DNA of 33,329 nt from an uncultured Prevotella sp. (GCA_944321645.1 CALUMB010000027.1:1-33329), one strand, 5' to 3'. Shown: positions 17,199-25,805, counted from the stretch's first letter. Notes: a model not told the origin generated them from the sequence alone. Program-made: numbers and translations.

Positions 17199-18572
17199 AT
17201 GGAACTACCATTCGCAGAATCGTGGAAAATCAAGATGGTGGAGCCTATCCGCAAGAGCACGCGCGAGCAGCGCGAGCAGTGGATCAAGGAGGCGCACTAC
17301 AACGTGTTTCAGCTGAAGGCCAACCAAGTGTACATCGACCTCATCACCGACTCCGGCACGGGCGCAATGAGCGACCGCCAGTGGGCCGCACTGATGATGG
17401 GCGACGAGAGCTACGCCGGGGCCGACTCTTTCTTCAGGCTGAAGGAAACCATCGGGCGGATTACGGGATTTAAATATGTGATACCCACGCACCAGGGGCG
17501 CGCTGCCGAAAACGTGCTGTTCTCCTACCTCGTGCATGAGGGCGACATCGTGCCGGGCAACTCGCACTTCGACACGACCAAGGGCCACATCGAGGGGCGC
17601 AAGGCCATCGCGCTCGACTGCACCATTGACGAGGCTAAGCAGACGCAGCTCGAAATACCGTTCAAGGGCAACGTTGACCCCGAAAAGCTCGACCGCGCAC
17701 TGCAGGAGCACGCCGACCGCATACCGTTCATCATCGTGACCATCACCAACAACACGGCCGGCGGACAGCCCGTGTCGATGGAGAACCTGCGGGCCGTCAG
17801 GGCCGTGGCCGACAAGTACGGCAAGCCCGTGGTGTTCGACTCGGCACGCTTCGCCGAGAACGCCTACTTCATAAAGACGCGCGAGGAGGGCTACGCCGAC
17901 AAGTCGATAAAGGAGATTGCCCGCGAGATGTTCGCCCTGGCCGACGGCATGACGATGAGCGCCAAGAAGGACGGCATAGTGAACATGGGCGGCTTCATAG
18001 CCACAAACCGCCAGGACTGGTACGACGGCGCCAAGGGCTTCTGCGTGCAGTTTGAGGGCTACCTCACCTACGGCGGCATGAACGGGCGCGACATGGAGGC
18101 ACTGGCCGTGGGCCTGGACGAGAACACCGAGTTCGACAACTTGGAGACGCGCATACACCAGGTACACTACCTCGCGGCCAAGCTCGACGAATACGGCATA
18201 CCCTACCAGCGCCCTGCCGGCGGCCACGCCATCTTCGTGGACGCGCCGAAGGTGCTCACCCACGTGCCTAAGGAGGAGTTCCCCGCGCAGACGCTCACCG
18301 TGGAGCTTTACCTTGAGGCAGGCATACGCGGCTGCGAGATAGGCTACCTGCTGGCCGACCGCGACCCCGTGACGCGCCAGAACCGCTTCGACGGCCTCGA
18401 CCTGCTGCGCCTGGCAATACCCCGCCGGGTGTACACCGACAACCACATGGACGTGGTGGCCGCCGCGCTAAAGAACGTGTACGACCGCCGCGAGCAGGTG
18501 ACGCGCGGCGTGCGCATAGCATGGGAGGCTCCGCTCATGCGCCACTTCACCGTGCAGTTGGAGAGGCTGTAG
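17199..18572 (+). CDS. tnaA: Tryptophanase (tryptophan indole-lyase)
   Basis: This 457-residue PLP enzyme would convert L-tryptophan to indole, pyruvate and ammonia. The start at 17199 (MELPFAESWKIKMVEPIRK) matches Bacteroidales tryptophanases; an upstream in-frame start would prepend unrelated sequence. Family motifs include 'DLITDSGTGAMSDRQWA', 'GDESYAG', 'PTHQGRAAEN', 'DSARFAENAYFIK' and MSAKKDG, whose second Lys (residue 257) should bind PLP. The close relative tyrosine phenol-lyase has Arg after 'GVRSME'; here the segment reads GIRGCEIGY with Ile in that place, as in tryptophanase. The gene is monocistronic, with its own promoter and a hairpin after the stop. Indole is a known signal in gut and oral communities. 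I see no tryptophan permease gene next to it. Confidence 0.93.
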   Translation: MELPFAESWKIKMVEPIRKSTREQREQWIKEAHYNVFQLKANQVYIDLITDSGTGAMSDRQWAALMMGDESYAGADSFFRLKETIGRITGFKYVIPTHQGRAAENVLFSYLVHEGDIVPGNSHFDTTKGHIEGRKAIALDCTIDEAKQTQLEIPFKGNVDPEKLDRALQEHADRIPFIIVTITNNTAGGQPVSMENLRAVRAVADKYGKPVVFDSARFAENAYFIKTREEGYADKSIKEIAREMFALADGMTMSAKKDGIVNMGGFIATNRQDWYDGAKGFCVQFEGYLTYGGMNGRDMEALAVGLDENTEFDNLETRIHQVHYLAAKLDEYGIPYQRPAGGHAIFVDAPKVLTHVPKEEFPAQTLTVELYLEAGIRGCEIGYLLADRDPVTRQNRFDGLDLLRLAIPRRVYTDNHMDVVAAALKNVYDRREQVTRGVRIAWEAPLMRHFTVQLERL

Positions 18573-18607
18573 AGGCTTGGGGTTTTGAATTTGGAATTTT
18601 GAATTAG

Positions 18608-18641
18608 GAATTGGCTGCGCTAAGATGTGCGCAGCCAATTC
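18608..18641. terminator. Bidirectional hairpin between convergent tnaA and fimbrillin genes
   Basis: GAATTGGCTGCGC (18608-18620) and GCGCAGCCAATTC (18629-18641) form a perfect 13-bp stem with an 8-base loop. The flanks partly extend it (ttggggttt on the left against aaagccccaa on the right). It lies between the tnaA stop (18572) and the stop of the convergent gene (18681), so it probably ends both transcripts. Confidence 0.8.
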
Positions 18642-18680
18642 ACACCCCCAATCCAAAGCCCCAAACTCCTTAAGATGGTT

Positions 18681-21134
18681 TTATCCTTCCACTTCAATGC
18701 TTGAGCGGAACATATTCAGCCGCACGAGCGCGTTGTTGGTGACGTCGATGCTCCAGAAACTCTCCGGGTCGTTGGGCGCCTGGTAGATTTTCTGCAGCTT
18801 GCCGTAACGGCCAGTAGTGGTGCGCAGGCTTACCGTCTTTTCGGCCTGCGCGGCTTGTATGCGCGTGGCGGCCAGGGCCGGTGCGCCAGCAAGCAGGCTG
18901 CGGCTGAACACGTCGAGCGTGCCGTCTTGCCGCGTTACGTAGACCTTGCTTTGGGTTATCAGCAGCCCGGTGGGCTTGTAGCCGAGCGCGAAGGCATGGC
19001 TGCGCAGGTCGTGCTGCCTCCAGTACAGCCCCTTTTCGGCGTATTGGTCGGCTCGCGACGGGTCGATGCGGTAGATGCCCTTAAAGCTTCCGCTGTAGTC
19101 GGTGAGGTATATTGCGCCGTCGGCAGGGTCAACTGCCCACTGTGCCGGTTGGTGGCCGGAGTGCGTCATCGTCTGGTTGTCGCGCGTTACGCAGGTGATT
19201 TCTTGGAAATTGCCGGGCGCGATGTCGCCGTGGAGGTAGGTGTCGAGGCTCATGTCGTCGCGCACGAGCAGGTAGCCGTCGGTGGCGAGCACCGCGCCGC
19301 TACCGCTAAGGCGGTTTCTCGTGAACGCCGCCGCGTCGTACAGCTTGCCTATGCGTGTGACGTATTCAGGCTTTGACGGGTCGGATATGTCGAACACCTC
19401 GACGCACGACTGGCGTCGCGCCACGTAAAGGCGGCTGTTGCGCTCGTCGACTGCGATGTCGTCGATGTAGTCGGGCTTGCCTTCGGTTCCGCCGAAGCTT
19501 TGGGTCTGTCCGTTGTGCGTCCATTCCGAGATTGTGGCTGCCACCGACTTGGCGGTCATGTCGTAGACCACCACGCTGGGCGTTGCGGCATTCCCGTTGT
19601 TGGCCAGTATGAGGTAGCGCCCGTGCAAGAACGCCATCCCGCCGCCGGGGGCGAAGTCGCTTTCGGCAAACCCGAAGTCTGCGGCCTGCAGCACTTCGCT
19701 GACATAGGGTGTCTCATACTCTATGGTGTTGCCGTCGCCCGGGAAAACCTTCACTTTCAGCGCGAGCCTGCCGGTCTGTAGGGTGATGTCTGCCGGGTGG
19801 CAGTCGGCTGCGGCAAATCCCTCTTTCAGCCTGAAGGCGATGGTTGCCCTGGTTCCTTGCTTCCCGCTTGAGGCAGAAGCTTCGAGCCAGTGGGGCATCC
19901 CGGACAGCCTCCAGCCTTCGGTAGCCGAGGTGAGCACCACAATGCTGTCGCCCTTTTGCGCGGCAACGTGCAGTTCGGCCTTGTCGGTGGCGATGTAGGC
20001 CGATGCGTTGTATGCGACGTTGGCCAGCCCGTCGGTTTCCGGCTTCAGCTCGAGCGTGGCGTGTATGTTCTCCGGCTGGTTGGCGTATGCCTCGTCTGCC
20101 GTGGCATACCCGGCCTGTCCTACGCCTGTGATGTTGAGGATGTAGTGCTTGTTGCGCAGGATGTCGGCCCGGCGTTGCAATCCCGTGGCTTGGTCTTTCT
20201 CTGAAAACTCCACCTTGTACCACGACAGCTGCGTGTCGTTGCCGTAGTATCCGCCGATGATGAACGTCGTGTTCCACTTCCCGCCGGCGTCAGACTCCGG
20301 CACGATTATCGCGCCGCGCAGTGCGTTTACGCCGGCAGTGCCGCCGGCACGCAGCGACATCATACCGGCATCGGCCACCACCGTGGCCTTTTTCACCACG
20401 TATTCGTTGAGCAGCTGTGCGCCTTCGCTGCGCTCGGCCCACTCGAAGTGGCCTGGTGCAGGCGCGGCATAGCCTTCGGCCGGCACGTCGCGCACCTCGA
20501 CGCAGGCCAGCTTGAAGTTGGCGATTCCCATGGCTTCGGTGGCGTTGCCGTTCAGCACCACGTCTACAACGGACACTGGGCGGAGCATCGACACGCGGTT
20601 GAGGCCCTGGTGCGTCGACTGGCTGTCGTAGCCGCCGGGTGTCTCTCCCCAAAGCGGGAACGGCCCGGTGCCAGCCGCCCAGTCGGTGTTGGCAAACCTT
20701 ATTTGGCGGTAAAGGTCGTCTTTTGACGTGATGCGCCCCTCGGCCACGGCCCGGCTTACCTCGTCGCGCAAGTTGGCGAAGAACACGAAGTGCAGGCCCT
20801 GTGCCTCGTTTTCAGGCAGCGGCAGGCGGTACAGCCACTTCCCACCGCCGTCGATGGTGTAAAGCTCGCCTGCGGCAAAGTGGCGGAAGAAGCGTCCGTC
20901 GGCGTCGAACGCCAGCACGTCGAGTGCCTGGATGGCATTCTCGCTTGCCACCGAAGTGCTGCGCGACACAGGCGTTTCGGCTTGGGCCACGCCAATTTCA
21001 AACTCGACCGTTCCCGGTGCAGTTGCCTGCGGGGCAGGCAGCTCGTCTGTCTGGCAGGCGGCAAAGGCGAGTGCCGTGGCCGCAAGGCAAAGCTTCGACA
21101 GACATTTCCTATATAGTTTGCTGAAGTTCATCAT
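18681..21134 (-). CDS. Surface lipoprotein: fimbrillin-like, BACON and beta-propeller domains
   Basis: This protein has 817 residues from the ATG at 21134 (21131 is equally possible). The signal peptide ends ALAFAAC, followed by QTDE. Residues about 20-370 resemble a fimbrillin of the FimA/Mfa type ('ALDVLAFDADGRFFRHF', 'FVFFANLRDEV', 'ILRNKHYILNITGVGQ'), including the region preceding the last strand in those proteins. A BACON-type beta-sandwich follows (about 385-470, 'WLEASASSGKQGTRATIAF'). The C-terminal 340 residues form repeated strands such as 'LILANNGNAATPSVVVYDM', 'RLYVARRQSCVEVFDISDPSKP' and 'VYVTRQDGTLDVFSR', consistent with a beta-propeller. It begins 7 bp after the metzincin gene stop, so the two are one operon. 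A fimbrial tip or surface adhesin role is inferred. Confidence 0.8.
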   Translation of the reverse strand: MMNFSKLYRKCLSKLCLAATALAFAACQTDELPAPQATAPGTVEFEIGVAQAETPVSRSTSVASENAIQALDVLAFDADGRFFRHFAAGELYTIDGGGKWLYRLPLPENEAQGLHFVFFANLRDEVSRAVAEGRITSKDDLYRQIRFANTDWAAGTGPFPLWGETPGGYDSQSTHQGLNRVSMLRPVSVVDVVLNGNATEAMGIANFKLACVEVRDVPAEGYAAPAPGHFEWAERSEGAQLLNEYVVKKATVVADAGMMSLRAGGTAGVNALRGAIIVPESDAGGKWNTTFIIGGYYGNDTQLSWYKVEFSEKDQATGLQRRADILRNKHYILNITGVGQAGYATADEAYANQPENIHATLELKPETDGLANVAYNASAYIATDKAELHVAAQKGDSIVVLTSATEGWRLSGMPHWLEASASSGKQGTRATIAFRLKEGFAAADCHPADITLQTGRLALKVKVFPGDGNTIEYETPYVSEVLQAADFGFAESDFAPGGGMAFLHGRYLILANNGNAATPSVVVYDMTAKSVAATISEWTHNGQTQSFGGTEGKPDYIDDIAVDERNSRLYVARRQSCVEVFDISDPSKPEYVTRIGKLYDAAAFTRNRLSGSGAVLATDGYLLVRDDMSLDTYLHGDIAPGNFQEITCVTRDNQTMTHSGHQPAQWAVDPADGAIYLTDYSGSFKGIYRIDPSRADQYAEKGLYWRQHDLRSHAFALGYKPTGLLITQSKVYVTRQDGTLDVFSRSLLAGAPALAATRIQAAQAEKTVSLRTTTGRYGKLQKIYQAPNDPESFWSIDVTNNALVRLNMFRSSIEVEG

Positions 21135-21141
21135 TGTCGTT

Positions 21142-23502
21142 TTAAAAGTTATAAAGGTTGTCGTTGCTTTTGCTGTCAAGGTAGTCGGGCGAGTCGATGG
21201 GCAGCTCCTTGAGGTGCTTGAGGTAGAAGTTGCTCATAAGCTGTTGCGACCACGCCCCGTTGGTGAAGCTGCTGCTGTGGTTGTAGCCCAGCACGTGGCC
21301 CAGTTCGTGGAACATCACGGTGCAGGCTCCCCAGTCGGTGTTGTAGTTGAGGTAGCGCCGCTCGTCGAGTCCGAACACCCCATAGCCGCCAAGCCCGGCT
21401 GCGTGTTTGGGGTTTACCAGGCCCACCTTGATGCTGCGTGCCTCGCGCATCTGCGCCATTGCCCGGTCGGCGGTCACGGGGTCGCCAGCGCCGCCGTTGC
21501 CGTAGAGCAGGTTTTCGTTGGCCCGAATCATCTCCTCGTGTTCCTTCATGTCAGTGATGTAGCAGATGTTGAGGAACAAGGCCACCGCCTCGCGGCAGTG
21601 TACCGGGCGTATGCCGATCCAGTTTGGCGAGGGGCCGCCGTCGGGTTTAGTGGGGTCGCCGCCGTAGAGGCTGAAGCTGATGTCCCAGCCGTGCTTGATT
21701 TGCTGTAGCTTCCGCCAATAGTCGCTGTACGACGTTGCCCGGAGCGTGAGCATGGCATCGGCGAAATGGGGGTTCTTGCGAATAGTCACGCGCTTGCCCG
21801 AGGCGGTAGGGAAGGTGCAGTCGCGCGTGAGGAACGGCAACGGCTCGTAGAAGTCGATGAACGGTGCTACCTCGTCGAGGCGTGCCAGCAGGAACTCCTC
21901 TTCTGACAGGTTGGGCATTTTTGCCCAAATCTCCACGTCCTCCAACTTTCGCGGAGAGTAGAAGCGCAGGTGCAGCCGCCCGCCTTCGATGGTGGCCTGG
22001 AGCGGCTGTGCGGTGTTGAAACTGCGGCTGTCGGGGTCGCAGTACACCGAGGCAGGCTCGGCGTCTTGCAGTATTCGCAGGTTTGCGGGGGCGTTCATCT
22101 CCTCTGCCGTCACGTTGATCACGTCGTCGGCGGCAGCTTCCGCCTTGGCCTGGCGCACCGTTATCCACTTGCGCAGGTTGCCCGCCACGAAGCATAGCGT
22201 GCCTGTGCGCTCGCCGTTGGCGGGCCGGGCCGACAGTCTCACGTTGGTTGTGCCTTGCGGCCCGGAGGTTGCGTCGGCCTCGATCCAGTCGGGCCGTTCT
22301 GCCAATGTCCACCCGCCGGGGGCGGTGGCCTGCACGCGCAGGGTGGCCTGTCCGCCCTCGAGCGGCAGGGTAAGGCTGCCGGAGCTTACGGAAAACGTCT
22401 CCTGTCCGAACTTGATGTCGTCGAGCCTGTCTTCTTCCCACGACTGGATGTTAAGCCCGTGGTCAACGAGCAGCTCGAAGGTATAGTATGTCCCGGCCTC
22501 AAAGCGGCGGTTGCGTATCTTGTTGCCCGAAAAGGCCAGCGTCTTATACAGCGCGTCGGTGGTTTCCACGTCGAAGGTGAACTCCACGTCGTCGGTGGCG
22601 TTTGGCAGCAGTGCGGCGTAGACCGACAGCTCCCCACCGGCCGGTATGACGTAGCCCGCCGCGCCGTCGCCGCGCAGCCTCACGGCCAATGTGCCGTATG
22701 AGCCGGCGGCCATTGCCACGCTGTCGCTCGTCACGTAGTAAGAGCACCGCGGCCTGAAGTAAGCCGTGCTGCCGTCTTTGCGGCGTGCGTGGATGCTTAC
22801 CTGCTTCACCTCTATCGGGTTGCCCTGCCGGTTGGCCACGCGAAACTGCAGCAGGCTGGAGCGGTGGGCGAGCTTGAAGTCGGGCAGCTTCACGAGTCCG
22901 CCCTCGGCGGTTAGCCCGCCGTCGCCCGTGCCGCTCCTGTCGATTGGTATCATGCCCGAAGTCATTAGCATATATTTGCCGAGGTGGCTGGCCGAAGCTC
23001 CGTCCTGCACTTGCGCTGACGGGAAGTCGTAGTTGTATGTCGCTCCGAGCAGCCTGTCGTCGCCGCGGTCGTTGGTCAGGGGGAAAATCGCGCTGTAGTC
23101 TGTCGCGTTGGCCTGGAGGTACGGCACCATGACGGAGTTCACGTCGTATTCGTCCACCGTGTTCATGTCCACATGGAAGTCTGCCGTCTTCTGTCCTTCC
23201 GATTCCGGCGTCGCGCTGAACGTGGCGGTGTATGCCGCCATGAAGTTTGCCATTTGGCTGTCAATGACCATCACCGTGTCGCCGGCATTCCAGAAGAAGC
23301 CGCCCTTGTGGTCTACGTGCGCCTTGGTCTTAGTCGTGTTGCCCGGCATGGTGCCGCGGAGCATCAGTTGCTGCTTGTTGCCTGGCGGCGCGGGTTGCAG
23401 CAGTTCGGTCTCGTCGCTGCACCCGGCAAGCACGGCCACCACTGCAATAGTCAGGAATATGTTGCTTGTTGCTGTTTTCATTTCGTTGCGTTTTGTTTGC
23501 AT
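21142..23502 (-). CDS. Surface lipoprotein: fimbrillin-like, BACON and metzincin zinc-protease domains
   Basis: This protein has 786 residues from the ATG at 23502; ATG at 23481 (MKTATSN) gives a shorter n-region and is about as likely. The signal peptide ends VVAVLAGC, followed by SDETE. Residues about 40-375 resemble fimbrillin-family proteins ('FFWNAGDTVMVIDSQM', 'AAGSYGTLAVRL', 'RRFEAGTYYTFELLV'). A BACON domain follows (about 395-475, 'WIEADATSGPQGTTNVRLS'). The C-terminal part carries HELGHVLGYNH (about 732-742), the HExxHxxGxxH metzincin zinc site, and a Met 14 residues later (QQLMSN, about 756) suitable for the Met-turn. It should be a cell-surface zinc endopeptidase; the substrate is unknown. 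No separate propeptide cysteine switch is obvious. The neighbours are a small YxxP peptide upstream and a fimbrillin/propeller gene 7 bp downstream. Confidence 0.85.
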   Translation of the reverse strand: MQTKRNEMKTATSNIFLTIAVVAVLAGCSDETELLQPAPPGNKQQLMLRGTMPGNTTKTKAHVDHKGGFFWNAGDTVMVIDSQMANFMAAYTATFSATPESEGQKTADFHVDMNTVDEYDVNSVMVPYLQANATDYSAIFPLTNDRGDDRLLGATYNYDFPSAQVQDGASASHLGKYMLMTSGMIPIDRSGTGDGGLTAEGGLVKLPDFKLAHRSSLLQFRVANRQGNPIEVKQVSIHARRKDGSTAYFRPRCSYYVTSDSVAMAAGSYGTLAVRLRGDGAAGYVIPAGGELSVYAALLPNATDDVEFTFDVETTDALYKTLAFSGNKIRNRRFEAGTYYTFELLVDHGLNIQSWEEDRLDDIKFGQETFSVSSGSLTLPLEGGQATLRVQATAPGGWTLAERPDWIEADATSGPQGTTNVRLSARPANGERTGTLCFVAGNLRKWITVRQAKAEAAADDVINVTAEEMNAPANLRILQDAEPASVYCDPDSRSFNTAQPLQATIEGGRLHLRFYSPRKLEDVEIWAKMPNLSEEEFLLARLDEVAPFIDFYEPLPFLTRDCTFPTASGKRVTIRKNPHFADAMLTLRATSYSDYWRKLQQIKHGWDISFSLYGGDPTKPDGGPSPNWIGIRPVHCREAVALFLNICYITDMKEHEEMIRANENLLYGNGGAGDPVTADRAMAQMREARSIKVGLVNPKHAAGLGGYGVFGLDERRYLNYNTDWGACTVMFHELGHVLGYNHSSSFTNGAWSQQLMSNFYLKHLKELPIDSPDYLDSKSNDNLYNF

Positions 23503-23528
23503 TTTTCTTTTTGTTACCCTTCTTCTGC

Positions 23529-23720
23529 TTAATCCCAAGCGTCAAATTTCGCTTTTTCCCAGCCGTAGTCGGATGGCGTGCTTTCCCTACCGTAAGTTCC
23601 GCCGTCCTTGAAGTCGTTGACGTTTTGCGTTGACGTGGCGATAAATTGTTCGGTTTCCAACTTTAAAATCTCAATTCTCGGTGCCTGATAGTTTCTCTTC
23701 TTTACATCTAACTTACTCAT
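23529..23720 (-). CDS. Small 'YxxP' peptide, first gene of the surface operon
   Basis: This 63-residue protein has no signal peptide or known domain, begins MSKLDVKKRNYQAPRIEIL and has E-x-E-x-F-I-A-T-S near residue 30. The tail is acidic and polar with aromatic residues (DYGWEKAKFDAWD). The ATG at 23720 is preferred over a GTG at 23729. It lies 26 bp upstream of the metzincin gene and follows a TACTTTTG promoter box. It has the same build as the peptide at 4029-4229. I know of similar unnamed short proteins in Bacteroidales surface loci but no tested function. A secretion-linked or regulatory role would be speculation. Confidence 0.72.
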   Translation of the reverse strand: MSKLDVKKRNYQAPRIEILKLETEQFIATSTQNVNDFKDGGTYGRESTPSDYGWEKAKFDAWD

Positions 23721-23772
23721 AATCAACACTGTTTGTTTAACTTGTTATCCAAATACACTTTTGTAATCATTG

Positions 23773-23780
23773 CAAAAGTA
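23773..23780 (-). promoter_or_regulatory. Probable -7 box of the surface operon promoter
   Basis: On the minus strand this reads TACTTTTG, matching TAnnTTTG. It lies 53 bp before the ATG of the small peptide. I see no good TTTG at the expected -33 spacing, so the promoter may be activator-dependent or the call wrong. Confidence 0.45.
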
Positions 23781-23956
23781 TAATAATCACACGTAAGTTG
23801 TACCTTTTTTAATTGGATTTAGCATTCTTTCCGCATCGTAAACAAATGGCGGCAAACCATGCTTCCCGTTTAGCCGCCTTTTCCTTGCGGCCTCAATTTT
23901 GTTTGCTTTGGCTGAGATAATGTGCGGTTTGAGCAAAGTTTTTCACGGATTTTGGG

Positions 23957-23964
23957 TAACTTTG
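23957..23964 (+). promoter_or_regulatory. Probable -7 box of the nitroreductase gene
   Basis: TAACTTTG matches TAnnTTTG and lies 24 bp before the start codon at 23989. A TTTG at 23928-23931 is 25 bp upstream, longer than the usual spacer, so the -33 part is uncertain. Confidence 0.5.
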
Positions 23965-23988
23965 CACAACCAAACAAGCCAAAGCCAA

Positions 23989-24726
23989 ATGGAAACAATA
24001 AACACACGGCGGACTATCCGCAAGTATTCAGACAAAGACGTTGACGCAAAGCTGCTCGGAAGGCTGCTCGAAGAGGCTTCGCGCACGCAGACCATGGGCA
24101 ACCTGCAGCTGTACAGCGTGGTGGTGACGCGCTCCAAAGAGGGCAAGGAAAGGCTCGCCCCGGCACATTTCAACCAGCCGATGGTGACCGAGGCCCCGGT
24201 GGTGCTCACCGTTTGCGCCGACTACAACCGCACGTCGGCGTGGTGCCGATGCCGCAAGGCCGAGCCAGGCTACGACAACTTCCTGTCGTTCATCAATGCC
24301 GCCACCGACGCGCTGCTCTTCACGCAGACGTTTTGCAACCTCGCCGAAGAGGCCGGGCTGGGGCTGTGCTTCCTCGGCACGACGGTGTATATGCCGCAGA
24401 TGATTATCGACGCGCTGCACCTGCCTGAGCTGGTGATGCCAGTTGCCACGCTCACCGTGGGCTGGCCTGCCGAAACCCCGCCGCTGTCAGACCGCCTCGC
24501 CACCGACGCTTTCGTCCACGAGGAGTCCTACCACGGATACTCCCCGGCTGACATCGACCGCCTTTATGCCTACAAGGAAAGCCTCGACGAAAACAAGCAC
24601 TTCTGCGAAATAAACCACAAGGAGACGCTTGCACAGATATTCACCGACATACGCTACACCAAGAAAGACTGCGAGGCTATGTCGGCCGGAATGCTCGAAG
24701 CCCTGAAGAAGCAGAAATTCATTTGA
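23989..24726 (+). CDS. NfsA-like nitroreductase family oxidoreductase
   Basis: This 245-residue flavoprotein belongs to the nitroreductase family. The start is METINTRRTIRKYSD at 23989; 30 further in-frame residues upstream overlap the promoter and lack family similarity. 'RRTIRKYS' is the usual N-terminal FMN-phosphate contact. 'ASRTQTMGNLQLYSVVV', 'APVVLTVCADYNR', 'DALLFTQTFCNLAEEAGLGLCFLGT' and 'VMPVATLTVGWPAE' follow the family order. The C-terminal region (about 195-245) has the extra helices of NfsA-type enzymes. It should reduce nitro compounds, quinones or flavins with NAD(P)H. It stands alone, divergent from the surface operon, and is followed by a hairpin. Confidence 0.85.
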   Translation: METINTRRTIRKYSDKDVDAKLLGRLLEEASRTQTMGNLQLYSVVVTRSKEGKERLAPAHFNQPMVTEAPVVLTVCADYNRTSAWCRCRKAEPGYDNFLSFINAATDALLFTQTFCNLAEEAGLGLCFLGTTVYMPQMIIDALHLPELVMPVATLTVGWPAETPPLSDRLATDAFVHEESYHGYSPADIDRLYAYKESLDENKHFCEINHKETLAQIFTDIRYTKKDCEAMSAGMLEALKKQKFI

Positions 24727-24748
24727 AGGTGAAAAGGTAAAAAAGTAA

Positions 24749-24796
24749 AAAAGGTAAAAGCCGGTACGCGATGGGAAGCGTAGGCTTTTACCTTTT
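24749..24796 (+). terminator. Hairpin after the nitroreductase gene
   Basis: AAAAGGTAAAAGCC (24749-24762) pairs perfectly with GGCTTTTACCTTTT (24783-24796) around a 20-base loop. It lies in a low-complexity stretch of AAAAGGTAAA and CTTTTTACTT blocks that runs to about 24870. It could end transcription in either direction. Confidence 0.65.
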
Positions 24797-24878
24797 GCAT
24801 TTTTACTCTTTTGCTTTTTTACTCTGTTACCCTTTAACTCTTTTACCTTTTTACTTTCTTTCTCTTTTACTTTTACGT

Positions 24879-25015
24879 ATATCCGCATATTTCCCAAACT
24901 AATGAAATGAGGAATCGAAGGAGCATTTGTCCTCTAACTTCTTAGTGGAACGGAGTGGGGCGATGGCCCCTTGCAACTCCTTTAACTCCTTTGGATAGGA
25001 GCTTTGCGGATATTC
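24879..25015 (+). repeat. Dispersed intergenic repeat, copy 3
   Basis: This is a full-length copy, starting ATATCCGCA and ending TGCGGATATTC, so its ends are inverted repeats of about 9 bp. Inside are TGTCCTCTAACTTC, GGAACGGAGTGGGGCGATGG and AACTCCTTTAACTCCTTTGG. It ends 5 bp from the stop codon of the minus-strand META gene, so that gene's transcript probably runs through it. Confidence 0.92.
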
Positions 25016-25019
25016 AAAT

Positions 25020-25805
25020 TTACTTTTGGGCCTTTTCCAGTTCGATGGCAATCATGCCGCTGCCGTTGAACAGGGCCACGTTGCCTCCGGGCAGCTGCCC
25101 GAACGTCTTCACGTCAGACAGGGCGGCGAGCACGTTGCGCTCCGTATCCATGTCGGGGCAGGCCATGCGTGTGGTGGCCACTTGCCCGAACGATATGCTA
25201 AGCGGGCCAGGCTTGCCTTGCTCAATGTTGCCCATCACGCGGTTGCACCCGGCATTTCCGCCAAGGCGGTTGGCCTTGGTGTCGAACGACAGCACCGGCT
25301 GCGCCATGCCTTCGGCCGGCTTGACAGCCGCGCCGTTGACCTTGGCCACCATCCATTCGCCCTCAAGCGCGGCATACTCCATCGGCTCAAACCGCTTTTC
25401 GAGCGTGGCGACGCTCTTCCCGCTGGCATCCAACAAGTCCACGGTGCCGTCGGCGCCTTTCTTTACGGACGCCACCTTACCCATGGCGGCGAGCACCTTG
25501 CGCTCCGTCTCCATGTCGGGGCAGGCCATCATCGTGCTGCCCATGTGGCCGAAGTCTGGCATGCCTGTCTTTTCGTCAACCGAGGCCATGATGCGGTTGC
25601 AGCCGCTAAACCCGTAGATTCGGCCTTCCTTGAGGTCGAAGCCTATGTATGGCGTTTGCCCGGAGACAGTCGCCAGCTTGCTTCCGTCCACTTCCGTTAT
25701 GTTCCACTCTCCGTCCATACCTTCCAACATTGCCTTCTTGGGCGCATTGCAAGCCGCCAGCGAGATGGCGCAGGCCGCAATGGCCACAATCGTCTTTTTG
25801 TTCAT
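25020..25805 (-). CDS. Lipoprotein with two META (HslJ-like) domains
   Basis: This protein has 261 residues from the ATG at 25805 (a GTG two codons earlier is less likely). The signal peptide ends ISLAAC. Two META-type domains follow (about 27-130 and 145-255). Each starts with 'L-x-G-x-W', has 'GCNR' (FSGCNRIMA, NAGCNRVMG), and a 'T-x-M/R-M-A-C-P-D-M-x-T-E-R' block (TMMACPDMETER, TRMACPDMDTER) near the end. Paired Cys residues in each copy may form disulphides. HslJ in Escherichia coli is a heat-inducible outer-membrane lipoprotein linked to novobiocin resistance; the function here is unknown. It is preceded by a 670-bp gene-free region holding a phased palindrome array. Confidence 0.85.
   Translation of the reverse strand: MNKKTIVAIAACAISLAACNAPKKAMLEGMDGEWNITEVDGSKLATVSGQTPYIGFDLKEGRIYGFSGCNRIMASVDEKTGMPDFGHMGSTMMACPDMETERKVLAAMGKVASVKKGADGTVDLLDASGKSVATLEKRFEPMEYAALEGEWMVAKVNGAAVKPAEGMAQPVLSFDTKANRLGGNAGCNRVMGNIEQGKPGPLSISFGQVATTRMACPDMDTERNVLAALSDVKTFGQLPGGNVALFNGSGMIAIELEKAQK

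Noticed and set aside
17199-18572. Tyrosine phenol-lyase instead of tryptophanase
   Set aside because: The Arg that marks tyrosine phenol-lyase in the 'SMERG' segment is Ile here (CEIGY), as in tryptophanases, and the N-terminus matches Bacteroidales tryptophanases.
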